Below are positions 7,318 to 16,300 of a DNA stretch of 42,542 nt, piece by piece (the stretch's first letter is position 1; each line of letters starts with the position of its first letter). The DNA lies in assembly GCA_903953895.1 (NCBI GenBank), contig CAJBLH010000078.1, positions 1-42,542 on the forward strand. Direction: 5' to 3'. Position numbers and translations under genes: made by a program. This stretch comes from an uncultured Desulfobacteraceae bacterium (GTDB taxonomy: Bacteria; Desulfobacterota; Desulfobacteria; Desulfobacterales; Desulfatirhabdiaceae). The notes below the pieces were generated by a model. It worked only from the letters and a program-made list of their open reading frames with translations. It was not told the DNA's origin and made no database searches.

Positions 7318-8508
7318 TTATATCAAGCTGTTGATTTGTGGTACAGAGCAAATCTCATCCTTGATCTCAAAAGCCAGAATGCTGATGTCATCATCTGCCG
7401 GCTGTGTTCCGGCGAATTTCATGACTTTAGCGTAGAGCCCTTGGACCAGATCGTCAATGCTGGAGGATATCCGCAGCTCTCTCAGGGTCTGGTAGAGTCG
7501 TTCTTCTCCAAACAATTCGTTATTGGCATTCCTGCTTTCGACCACGCCGTCGCTGAGAAACACGACCTTATCGCCGGGATTGAGCGTTACAGTTTCCTGC
7601 CCAAAGGCAAACGCACTAACACCGATGACCGTTCCCGAAACGGTCAGGATTTTGAGGTCATTCTCACGGGGGATGATGATCGGTGCACAGTGAGCGGCGT
7701 TGCTGTAAGTCAGTGTGTTCGAGACCAAGTCCAGCACGGCATAGACAATGGTGAAATGCCGTTTGAATCGCATCAAGGGGAATTCAGTATCCAGCAGGTT
7801 GAGGACGGCCTCTGGTTCGAGGATGTGCGGCGGATCGGCGGAGTGATCGACAAGAATGCCGCTTTGGGGGTTTAAAAGCTGATAGACCATGACGGATATC
7901 ATGGCGGATGGAATACCATGGCCGGCGACATCAAGCAGGTAAAGGCCGACGTGGTCTGCATCCAGCGAGACGACATTGAATATATCCCCTCCTACATCAT
8001 CACAAGGTTTGAATTTCCATGCAAAATTCTTTTGATCACCCGCAGAAAAATGCTTCGGCAGGAGACTGAACTGGATTCTTCCGGCGGCGCTGATGGCTTC
8101 GTTGTTTTTTTGTAACGCTTCCACCAAGCTGGCCTGCATTTCGACCATGCGGCGCCCGACCTCGACACGGGCGAGAAGTTCACCGACATCAAAGGGCTTG
8201 ATCAGATAGTCATTGGCTCCGGCGGCCAGCCCTTCAATAATATCGGCCTTTTCGCCCTTAGCGGTCAGCATGATGATGTAGGGCGGCTTGTCGGTTTGTT
8301 GCGTCCGGACCCGGCGCAGCACCTCCAGCCCGTCAATCCCCGGCATACTCCAGTCGAGTATGCACAGTGCGGGGGCGCCAGACTGCTGCAACACCTTCCA
8401 GGCTTCGGCTCCGTTAATCGTGGCCGTCACCTCGTGACCTTCCTTTTTTAAAACGCCTGCCAGTATGGAGCGGGATGTGAAATCGTCTTCGGCAATCAGA
8501 ATACGCAT
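7318..8508 (-). CDS. Response regulator with PP2C (SpoIIE/RsbU-type) phosphatase output
   Basis: The 396-residue protein starts with a receiver domain: EDD (residues 7-9), phospho-acceptor Asp52 in ILDWSMPG, Thr82 in MLTAKG and Lys104 in LIKPF. A coiled linker (about 118-150) leads to a PP2C serine phosphatase with DDVGGDIFN (170-178), LLDVAGHGIPSAM (191-203), YSNAAHCAP, LSDGVVE and ADDDISIL. In known RsbU/SpoIIE-type systems such enzymes dephosphorylate a STAS anti-sigma antagonist and release a partner-switching cascade; no STAS or anti-sigma gene is near. GAGGAG precedes the ATG. It lies 15 bp after the VOC gene and 36 bp before the kinase gene, in one operon. Confidence 0.92.
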   Translation of the reverse strand: MRILIAEDDFTSRSILAGVLKKEGHEVTATINGAEAWKVLQQSGAPALCILDWSMPGIDGLEVLRRVRTQQTDKPPYIIMLTAKGEKADIIEGLAAGANDYLIKPFDVGELLARVEVGRRMVEMQASLVEALQKNNEAISAAGRIQFSLLPKHFSAGDQKNFAWKFKPCDDVGGDIFNVVSLDADHVGLYLLDVAGHGIPSAMISVMVYQLLNPQSGILVDHSADPPHILEPEAVLNLLDTEFPLMRFKRHFTIVYAVLDLVSNTLTYSNAAHCAPIIIPRENDLKILTVSGTVIGVSAFAFGQETVTLNPGDKVVFLSDGVVESRNANNELFGEERLYQTLRELRISSSIDDLVQGLYAKVMKFAGTQPADDDISILAFEIKDEICSVPQINSLI

Positions 8509-8523
8509 GGGTGATGACTCCTC

Positions 8524-9105
8524 TTATTCTTCCCCTGTCCGCAACACCCGGCCTTCGCCCGGGTAAACTATCTGGTCTTCCGGCGCAGTGCGCCGTGCCG
8601 GCTGCGGCCAGAGACTCGGCTGAGGTTCCGAGCCTTCACAGGCGATTTCGGTGGGTTGACGATCCATGTTGACGGGATGGCGTCGGACATTAATCCCTAC
8701 AACCGGTGCGCTGAATTCGATAGCAATATGGTTGGGATCAAATGCATAAATGGAATGAATGAACCCGTGGTCGATGACTTCGGAAACCCAGATATCGGAT
8801 GCCGCCAGTCTGTCTTTCAGCTCCCAGAGATCCGCATCGCTTTCCACTTCAAAGGATACATGATCAAAGGCAAACGGGCCCCTGACCGGAACACCGTGAT
8901 CCTTCAACGCTGTCTTTTCGACATCCGGCCACTCGAAAAACGCGATCATGTCATGGTCGGTGATTTCGAAAAAATAATGCCGATATCCCGGTTTTCCGAG
9001 ACCCGCCACCAGACGCATGCCCAGCAGATCCCGCCAGAAGCGGATGGTGGCATCCATATCTCCGGTTGCCATGGCCAGATGGTTGATGCCGGTAAAGCGG
9101 ACCAC
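8524..9105 (-). CDS. VOC-superfamily (glyoxalase/dioxygenase-like) metalloprotein
   Basis: The 193-residue protein has one vicinal-oxygen-chelate module pair. Probable metal ligands are His9 (GINHLAM), Glu58 (FFEWP), His82 (FDHVSFEV) and Glu130 (HIAIEFSAP), which fits the H-E-H-E set of glyoxalase/dioxygenase-type members. After the fold (from about residue 134) comes an unusual 60-residue Pro/Arg/Glu-rich tail, absent from minimal members. The start is GTG, only 4 bp after the cupin stop (TAG at 9110-9112), so translation is probably coupled. Substrate is unknown. Sitting in an operon with a cupin and a kinase/phosphatase pair, it may make, remove or bind the signal molecule; that is inference. 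Confidence 0.85.
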   Translation of the reverse strand: MVRFTGINHLAMATGDMDATIRFWRDLLGMRLVAGLGKPGYRHYFFEITDHDMIAFFEWPDVEKTALKDHGVPVRGPFAFDHVSFEVESDADLWELKDRLAASDIWVSEVIDHGFIHSIYAFDPNHIAIEFSAPVVGINVRRHPVNMDRQPTEIACEGSEPQPSLWPQPARRTAPEDQIVYPGEGRVLRTGEE

Positions 9106-9109
9106 CCGC

Positions 9110-9445
9110 CTAATTTCCCCGGATCATGGTGAGCAGCATTTTGAACTGCACCTGCGCATGCAGGGCATGAGAAATATTGGCCGGCATGATCAGCATCTGA
9201 CCGGCTTTTACCGTTTGCATCCTGCCGCCGATGGTGATCTCCGCCTCGCCGTCGAGTATATGCACCACCGCATCGAAAGGCGATGTGTGCTCGGAAAGGC
9301 CCTGCCCCTTGTCAAATGAAAACAAGGTGATGTTGCCGATATCTTTTTTCAGCAGCGTCTTGCTGACAACCGATCCGATGGCATAGGTGACATGTTCTTT
9401 CAAATCAAACGGAACGCCTTTTGTTGCAACGGAGTCATTGAGCAT
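9110..9445 (-). CDS. Small single-domain cupin protein
   Basis: The 111-residue protein is a one-domain cupin. LSEHTSPFDAVVHILDGEAEITIGG is motif 1 (with H and E of the G(X)5HXH(X)3,4E(X)6G pattern partly kept: the second His is replaced, SPFDAV). LIMPANISHAL is motif 2, with P..xxH. Loss of a motif-1 histidine may weaken metal binding. The start at 9445 follows AAAGGA; the frame extends upstream to 9559, but that part runs through a GC-rich hairpin and looks non-coding. It is first of four tightly packed genes (cupin, VOC, REC-PP2C, kinase). Proteins of this type are often annotated as small-molecule-binding or detoxification cupins, without a known substrate here. Confidence 0.82.
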   Translation of the reverse strand: MLNDSVATKGVPFDLKEHVTYAIGSVVSKTLLKKDIGNITLFSFDKGQGLSEHTSPFDAVVHILDGEAEITIGGRMQTVKAGQMLIMPANISHALHAQVQFKMLLTMIRGN

Positions 9446-9499
9446 GGGAAAATTCCTTTCTTTATGACTTTCCTGTTGATATTTGCAACCCTGACGATG

Positions 9500-9534
9500 A
9501 TATCCCTCTCCCCTTGAGGAGGGGTGAGGGATAT
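9500..9534. terminator. Long hairpin between the metallophosphoesterase and cupin genes
   Basis: Bases 9500-9514 pair with 9520-9534 over 15 positions with a single T-T mismatch and a 5-base loop (atatccctc-t-cccct / agggg-t-gagggatat). It lies 38 nt after the metallophosphoesterase stop and before the cupin operon, where a terminator is expected. It lacks a U-tract, and belongs to the C/T-rich hairpin type also seen at 5096 and 13291. Confidence 0.5.
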
Positions 9535-9572
9535 ATCTCAGCATGAGACAGCTCAACATCTACAAATTGACA

Positions 9573-10913
9573 TTATCTCGGATACGCCCATCCGATTTTC
9601 AGATCAAGGGTAAGGTTGTTGTCTGCCGTAGGCGGATCATGCCAGAGGCTGAGAAGGCCCATACCGATCAGTTTCAGGGCCGGGTCGGGCATCTGCAAGT
9701 ACCCTATTGCCGTCTGCAATGTTTCTGAATCCGGGTTCTCGTCACCCACGTAGTTGGCCTCAAACGCTTTGACGATATCCGGTGAATAGGCCGCCGCCTC
9801 AGCCGGATCCAACCCGAAATAATCGATAAGAATCGTCTGTGAGAGAATCAGCAGGCCGTCTTCCAGATATTGCTGAGCGTACTGCGGGAAAGGAATGCCT
9901 CCGGTGTCGTAATCGATTTCCGTGATGAGACGGCTTTCTATCTGGACAGCAGACAGTGTTTCATCAAGTGTGATTAACCGGTAGGGAACCGGGTACGTCA
10001 CCAGAGAACCGGTTTCCACATCAAATATAAAGGAGGGTGTTCTGCCGCGTTGGATCGTGCGTTTGACGGCATCCTGGGCATGATAATGTCCGGTAAAAAC
10101 CATTCGCATGCCGGCATCGGCGAAAAGCTTGGAAATGTTTGTCCAATCATCCACAAGATAGTCCCCAAACAACAGGGGCTCCATGGAATAATGTGCCACG
10201 ATACCGTGATGCATGAATCCGATGATCTGCTTGTTATTCGCCTTGGCCCACGCAATCTGAGCGAGTATCCAGTTCAGAGTTTCCTGACTGAAACGGCCTC
10301 CCACAATGGGAGTATCCATATTTTCCTTGTATCTGCAGGCATCCATCCCCAGAACACAGAGTCCTGGCGCAGGCTCCACCAGATAGCTCAGGGAATTTGC
10401 ATCCCTGGAAAGAGCCTGTTCAAAACCGAATTGACCATAAATAGTTACGAAATCATCCGGGCTGATATTCGGTACAGGAGTGGTTTGGGCGCCGCTGTAA
10501 GAAACAGCATCAGGATTATTGATATCGTGATTGCCGGGCACCACGTAAACCTGGATACCGCTGTCTTCCAAATCCTTTAGGTAAGCAGCCATATCCGTGT
10601 GACAGATCCGTTCACCATCCTTGGTCAGATCGCCGGATACCAGAAGAAACCGGATATTCGCCTGCTTGATTTCACTGATTGCCGCATTTAAGATTGCATC
10701 GCTTTCACGAAGCATTTTGCGATCGTACATCAGATAATTCTCAAATGCTTCACCCGTGGTTCCCAGAGCGCTGTCATAATAGTGGATATCCGAAAGTACA
10801 GCAAAGTGGACGGTTTCCGAAGATACAGATGCGCCGGCAGAAAAACCCACGGAAACAACAAGGATTGCTGAAAACACCATCACAACACAAACTATCAAAC
10901 ATTTCTTTTTCAT
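9573..10913 (-). CDS. Secreted calcineurin-like metallophosphoesterase
   Basis: The 446-residue protein begins with a signal peptide (residues 1 to about 28, MKKKCLIVCVVMVF... SAGA). It has the full metal-site series of calcineurin-like phosphoesterases: SDIH (Asp42, His44), VSGDLTKDG (Asp95), PGNHD (Asn128, His129), FMHHG and FTGHYHAQD. These enzymes cleave phosphomono- or diesters with two metals; the substrate is unknown, but an exported enzyme would act in the periplasm or outside, for example to gain phosphate. The C-terminal ~130 residues are helical-looking and family-specific. AGGAGG stands 8 nt before the ATG. It has its own candidate promoter and is followed by a strong hairpin, so it appears to be monocistronic. 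Confidence 0.92.
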   Translation of the reverse strand: MKKKCLIVCVVMVFSAILVVSVGFSAGASVSSETVHFAVLSDIHYYDSALGTTGEAFENYLMYDRKMLRESDAILNAAISEIKQANIRFLLVSGDLTKDGERICHTDMAAYLKDLEDSGIQVYVVPGNHDINNPDAVSYSGAQTTPVPNISPDDFVTIYGQFGFEQALSRDANSLSYLVEPAPGLCVLGMDACRYKENMDTPIVGGRFSQETLNWILAQIAWAKANNKQIIGFMHHGIVAHYSMEPLLFGDYLVDDWTNISKLFADAGMRMVFTGHYHAQDAVKRTIQRGRTPSFIFDVETGSLVTYPVPYRLITLDETLSAVQIESRLITEIDYDTGGIPFPQYAQQYLEDGLLILSQTILIDYFGLDPAEAAAYSPDIVKAFEANYVGDENPDSETLQTAIGYLQMPDPALKLIGMGLLSLWHDPPTADNNLTLDLKIGWAYPR

Positions 10914-10940
10914 CGTGAAACCTCCTGATAATATTTTGAC

Positions 10941-10969
10941 TGCTTACAAAGAAACCCTTTGAAAGTCAA
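10941..10969 (-). promoter_or_regulatory. Candidate promoter of the metallophosphoesterase gene
   Basis: On the minus strand TTGACT (10964-10969) is followed after 17 bp by TAAGCA (10941-10946). The -35 box is good and the -10 box is weak (T, A and final A kept). Confidence 0.3.
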
Positions 10970-10984
10970 GATTAACTTGCCATG

Positions 10985-11020
10985 AAGCCCCGGCCTAAAA
11001 TCATGGGAACTCCGGGGCTT
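10985..11020 (-). terminator. Inverted repeat after pbpC
   Basis: aagccccgg (10985-10993) and ccggggctt (11012-11020) form a perfect 9-bp GC-rich stem with an 18-base loop. It is 85 bp after the pbpC stop on that strand. No T-tract follows, so a terminator role is likely but not certain. Confidence 0.45.
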
Positions 11021-11105
11021 TAGAAGAAATGGTTCCGAACAGACTTGATAAGCTGCCTGTCCATTCAGTCCATAACATTGTCAACTGGTCATGCGATCAG
11101 AAAGA

Positions 11106-13256
11106 TTATTTCATCAGAGTTCGCTGAGGCCCTCGTACCTGGAAATGGACGGCATCCAGAATTGCACCGCCAGCTTCACAAAGCGCCAGTTCGTGATAAC
11201 CGGATGCCGGGCTCCAGGCGGTTCTTCCGGAGGCAGCCCGGAGAAACCGGCCGTCCAGCATCCAGCGGAGTCCTTTTCGGTGGCCGTGATATGCAAAAAA
11301 AATCTGCTGGTGTTCTTTCGGAATATCGCCATCAACGGCGAAGACAGCGCCGGATGGGGGATAGACGATACGGGGCATCGGGTCGGCAGCCTGAATGGAT
11401 ACCGCCGCCGGCTCCGTTCCCCGGATAAACCATTCCTGAATCTCTGCGCCCGTTTGCAACGGCAACCGAACCCGGCATCGGACAACACCGTCCGGGGGAT
11501 CGATCGACATCCTGCCCGAATTCGGATGCAGCCGGTTCATGATCTCGAGCCACAACGGCGCAGCACCGGTCATGCCGCTGACGTTCCACATGGGCTGCCC
11601 TGAAAAATTGCCAACCCACACGCCGACCGTGTATTGTCGCGAATACCCCACGCACCAGTTATCCCGCATATCCTTGCTGGTTCCGGTTTTAACGGCCGTC
11701 CAGAACCGGGTGGCCAGCACGTTTTCCAGGCCGAACGTCAGGCTGCGGGCCTGGCGATCGGAAAGGATATCCGAGATCAGAAAGGCGGCTTCTTTCGAAA
11801 ATACCGGCCGGGTATCCGGCTCTTTCTGATCAACAGGACGGCGCAGATACAACCGGCTGCAATTTCCGCCGTTGGCCAGAGTTCGGTAGGCGTTCACCAG
11901 CTCCCACAGGGTTACATCCGCCGAACCCAGCACAAGGGATGGCCCATAAAATGATCCGGATTCAGTCAGCTTCTCGATGCCAAGTTCTCTTAGAATCTGA
12001 ACAAACGTTTCATCTCCGATCATTTCACCGGCGCGTACCGCCGGAATATTCAGCGACGAGGCCAGCGCAACCCGTGCCGTCACCTGGCCCCTGTGCGCAT
12101 GGTCGTAATTGTTTGGCTGATAGATGCCGCCGGCAACCGCCAGATCGAGCGGCCCGTCATCCAGAAGCGTTGCCGGGGTCAGTATCCGACGGTCAAAGGC
12201 GGCCCCGTAAAGAAAAGGCTTCAACGTCGATCCGGCCTGGCGTCTGGCGACAACACCGTCCACGAACCGCGATCGGGCCGGATCGGTCGTAAGGCTTGCA
12301 TAAACAAAAACCTCCCCTGTGGCGTTTTCGACAACGAGAACAGCGCCTTCTCCCACATGGCTCGTTTTCAACTGAGACAGATGATGGGCCAGCCGCTCTT
12401 CGCAATACCGCTGTAAACCGTCATCGAGTGTGCAGGTCACAACCGTCTCTTTCTGATTTTTCAACAGCTTTCTGGCGACATGCGGCGCCGAATTCGCCTG
12501 ATGGGTCACCGGTCGGAAACCCTGAAACGCCTGGGTGATTTTCGCCTGGATCCGTGATTCCGGAATTTGTCGCGCCATTACCTGGCTCAGCTTCCCGGCT
12601 CTGCGGGCCACTTCGGATGTTGCGGCATTGGGACTTCGGATCAGAGAAGCCAGAATCAGCGATTCAGCATCGTCCAGCCCGTGCGGTTCTTTGCCGAAAA
12701 GACTTCGGGATGCGGCATGAACCCCCTGAAACTCGCCGGAATAATAAATCAGGTTCAGATAGGCTTCCAGAATCTCATCCTTGCTCCAGGTGCGTTCGAT
12801 ATCCCGCGCCGCCTGCATTTGACACCACTTCTGCCGCAACGACCGTCGCCCCTTTCCGGCCTGAAGCCCCCTGTCCAGAAAAGATGCCAGTTGCATGCTG
12901 ATGGTGCTGGCGCCCCGGATATGACCGGAAAACAGACGGGTAATCACAGCCCCTGCCAGCGCCACGTAGTCAACGCCGTGATGCGAAAAAAAACGCCGGT
13001 CTTCGGCCCATACGACGGCCTGCCGAAGTGCTGGCGAGATATCGGTCAGACTTGTCCAGGAAAGACGCCGGACGGTCGGATCGATTCTTGTTTCATGCAG
13101 CAGCAAACCGGAGCGATCCAGCAGCAGGGCCTCGGACGGCTGAAACCCGGCTTTCACCTGTTCAGCGGTTGGCAAAGCTTCAGCCGCCGTCAACAGAGGA
13201 CATACCGCTAGCCCCATGAAAAGTCCAATTAAGAAAAACAATAATTTTTTTCGCAC
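11106..13256 (-). CDS. pbpC: Penicillin-binding protein 1C (bifunctional glycosyltransferase/transpeptidase)
   Basis: The 716-residue protein has the whole PBP1C layout: a membrane anchor at the N-terminus (LLFFLIGLFMGLAVCPLL), then a GT51 glycosyltransferase with catalytic Glu85 in WAEDRRFFSHHGVD and GASTISMQLA (115-124). The transpeptidase follows with the SxxK serine in AGSTLKPF (Ser343, Lys346), SLN (401-403) and KTGT (523-526), then a C-terminal BiPBP_C domain (about 600-716). It would polymerise and crosslink peptidoglycan at the periplasmic face of the membrane. It lies 61 bp downstream of the alpha-2-macroglobulin gene, the arrangement known from E. coli yfhM-pbpC, where the two are thought to work together in envelope defence or repair. 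The start is GTG without a clear ribosome-binding site; Met14 (ATG) is an alternative. Confidence 0.95.
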   Translation of the reverse strand: MRKKLLFFLIGLFMGLAVCPLLTAAEALPTAEQVKAGFQPSEALLLDRSGLLLHETRIDPTVRRLSWTSLTDISPALRQAVVWAEDRRFFSHHGVDYVALAGAVITRLFSGHIRGASTISMQLASFLDRGLQAGKGRRSLRQKWCQMQAARDIERTWSKDEILEAYLNLIYYSGEFQGVHAASRSLFGKEPHGLDDAESLILASLIRSPNAATSEVARRAGKLSQVMARQIPESRIQAKITQAFQGFRPVTHQANSAPHVARKLLKNQKETVVTCTLDDGLQRYCEERLAHHLSQLKTSHVGEGAVLVVENATGEVFVYASLTTDPARSRFVDGVVARRQAGSTLKPFLYGAAFDRRILTPATLLDDGPLDLAVAGGIYQPNNYDHAHRGQVTARVALASSLNIPAVRAGEMIGDETFVQILRELGIEKLTESGSFYGPSLVLGSADVTLWELVNAYRTLANGGNCSRLYLRRPVDQKEPDTRPVFSKEAAFLISDILSDRQARSLTFGLENVLATRFWTAVKTGTSKDMRDNWCVGYSRQYTVGVWVGNFSGQPMWNVSGMTGAAPLWLEIMNRLHPNSGRMSIDPPDGVVRCRVRLPLQTGAEIQEWFIRGTEPAAVSIQAADPMPRIVYPPSGAVFAVDGDIPKEHQQIFFAYHGHRKGLRWMLDGRFLRAASGRTAWSPASGYHELALCEAGGAILDAVHFQVRGPQRTLMK

Positions 13257-13290
13257 GATGGTAGAAAAATCGGAAAAAAGTCAATCTGAG

Positions 13291-13309
13291 CTCCCCCCGC
13301 TGGGAGGAG
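13291..13309 (-). terminator. C/T-rich hairpin between alpha-2-macroglobulin and pbpC genes
   Basis: ctcccccc (13291-13298) pairs with gggaggag (13302-13309) with one mismatch and a 3-base loop. It is 9 bp after the alpha-2-macroglobulin stop. It may partly stop transcription and so lower pbpC relative to the upstream gene, or stabilise the mRNA end. No T-tract is present. Confidence 0.35.
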
Positions 13310-13317
13310 GAACATAT

Positions 13318-16300
13318 CTATGGTTGAATCTCCAGAACTGCATTGGGCGTCTCGCCAGACATTTCCGGGGCATACAGCGCCTCGACGCGTGTCGGGGGAA
13401 GGTGAAAGGTTCCGCTCTGGTTTAAACGCAGGGTATATGCCACTGTCCAGACGCCTTTGGGGGCATCTTCGAAATACGCCCGATATGCAGACTGAGATCG
13501 CTCCACAAAGGCCGGCAGAACATTCCCTTTGCGGTTTTCTCCTTGCGTCAGCATCCGGGAATCCCTTTCCAGACCTGTTCCCAGAATGGCAGCACCTGCA
13601 GGCACCGGATCTGAAACCGCCACCCAGACCATGTCTGTCTGAGCCCGTATCTCGATGTCTATGCGCAGAATATCCCCCCGGGTCCACCGGTCCGGCGTCT
13701 TTCGCTCGACGGCGGTAAAAGTCTTTTTGATTTCATAGCCGCTCGACAGGGGTTCCTTCAGCGCAACAGCCGCTATACTCTGCAACGACAGCCACGGTTT
13801 GCCCTGTCCCTGATGCACGGCAGTCAGGGAGGCCTGGCCATCCGGCCAGGGCAATGTCGCCGAGTCCCCTGTTGGATGAACCGCCCAGTCAAAGCGGTGA
13901 GCCTGCCCAGGAACCGAAACAGTGGTTTGACCGGCTACCGTTTCGGCCTCGAACCGCTGGGAGAACTTCTCCATGGCCAGTACCCCCCAGGCATTGGCGG
14001 TGGTTAAATCCCATCGCCCGGCTTTCTGACGGCCCAGAACCCCGCGGACCATCTTCGGGATGTCCGATTCCCAGCCCTTCAACTGGAGAGCGGTCAACAG
14101 CAGCCGGGCGGCATTGACATCGCCGGAGACCATAAGCTGCCAGAGCCGGTCGGTCTCTCCGGTGGAAAATCCCATGATGGTTCCCTGATAGGACAGTCGG
14201 GATCGCAGCACCTGCTCGGCTAAAGCCAGCTTTTCTTTTTGTCCGTGTAATAGATCCAGGCTGGAGAGAATGTTCATCCAGTCGATCACGGCGGACGTCG
14301 GCCACAGATTGGGCGCAACGGCAATGGTGTCGAGCAGACCGGCATCGGCCTGACCGATTCGGGAAAGTGCCTCGATGGCCGACAATTTCCGCAGGGTCAG
14401 ATCCACCGAGGGAAGGAGGCCGTGACGGACAATGCCGCCTTCCACGAATTTGCGAAGGCCGGCCGCCGCCTGTTGAACGACATCTTCAGGCAGGCTCCAG
14501 CCGGATTCATGGCTGATTGCGATCAGATAGGCAGTCAACACCGGGTCCCCCAGAGCGCATGCAGGAAAATACTTGGCCAGGCCGTCCGCATCCATATAAG
14601 CCGCAATACGGGCCATCGTATGATCCCACAGAACCTTGTTCCGAAGCGCCACCGCAATCGACGCCTTCTGTTCCAGGCATCCGTATGGATATTGTTTCAT
14701 GTAATCGGCCACTGCCGTCAGACTGTCCCCCAGCCTGGCTTTGACATCGACATGAATACCGCCGCCGGGAACCGCACCCTGCGGCTGCTCGACCGGCAAC
14801 ACATACTCGCCCTCGATTCGTGACAGGGTTGCCTGGAAAACACGAAGCGGCACCGCGGGAAGGACTTTCTGAACCAGGCGGATGTGATCTTCGGCCGAAC
14901 CGTCATCCGTCGCTGCATCGATATTCCAGGGAATACTCTCCACACCTGACGGCGCTGTCACATCCCAGCCAATGTTCCGGGATTCGCCGGGTGGAATCGC
15001 TATCTCCTGAAACACCGGCAGAGCCGCCATGTCTCCGGCTTTTGCCGAAATCTTCACCGTCATGGGCCGCCGGGAAGCGTTTCGAATGGTCACCCCTGCC
15101 CGGTAGGCGTCGCCTTCGCGCACCAGCGGCGGCAGGCCGGAAAAAATCGCCAGATCCTGTGTGGTTTGAATCGTCGTCGATCCGTTTCCAAACAGGCCGG
15201 TATCACCGGATGCCACGGCGACAATGCGAAAAGCGGTAACGCTGTCATTCAACGGCACCACAATATCGGCCTCACCGCGATCGTTTAAGAAAATCCTGCC
15301 TTTCCACAGCAGCAGGGTGTCAAAGAGCTCGCGGGTAACCTGACGGCCGCCGGCGCCTCCCGGAGCCAGCGATTTCAACCCAAAATGCCGTTTGCCCACA
15401 ACATGCATCTGGGCCGTTGCGGTTTCAACCGAACAGGCACGCAGTCCCATCATGGCCGGCAGAATGTTCCAACTGTTATTTTTCATCAGCTCCAGCAAGC
15501 CTTCATCCACAGCAGCCAGGGCGATTTCCGTGCCTGCCGGGGGCGGCTGGCCGTCTGCGGCTGTCACCCGGACGGAAACCGCCGCCTGTTCGCGCACCTT
15601 GTATGTCTTTCGATCCGTATTCACCACCACGTTCAGTTCATGGGCCTTCCAGCCGACATATATTTCCGCCATGCCGATCCGGAAGGCGGGTTTTCCCAGA
15701 TCGGCCATGGCGGTCGGCTGAACATCGGATATCCGCCCGCGCACCGCCAGCACCGACACATAGACGTTCGGCGCATAATTTCCGAGTATCGGCACTTCAA
15801 TGACCGGCGATTTGCCGGATATTTTCTGAACACGGGTTTCCATAACCCCTTCGCGCTCGACGGAGATCAGGGCCGTGGCTTCTCGAAACGGCATCCGCAC
15901 CTGAAAACCGGCGGTCTCTCCCGGCTCGAAGCGCTTTTTGACCGGGATCAAATCCATCCTGTCGTTATCCCCGCTCTCGAACCACCACTCTTTTTTTCCG
16001 GCAATCCAGATACTCTGATTGGCCAGGGTCCGGTTTCCGGCTGCATCCCGGCTTTCGGCAACCAGAAGAACTTCTCCGGATACCGGAGATTTGCCCTCAC
16101 AGAGCAGCAACCCCTGTGCATCGGTCTTTCCCTTGAAAAACGTTCCGATCCGTTTGATTTCGGTGCTGTGGTCGTAGCTGTAAAACCCGCCCACCAGACG
16201 CTTCCGGTGCGACATGACATTTCGCTGATACAGCGTCACCTCAACAGGCGCCTCGGCAACCGGTTTTCCCGTTATATCCACCACCGCCGTCCGAAACTGG

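Noticed and set aside
9446-9559. N-terminal extension of the cupin protein
   Set aside because: The extra 38 codons cross the long hairpin at 9500-9534 and lack cupin similarity; AAAGGA before 9445 marks the start.
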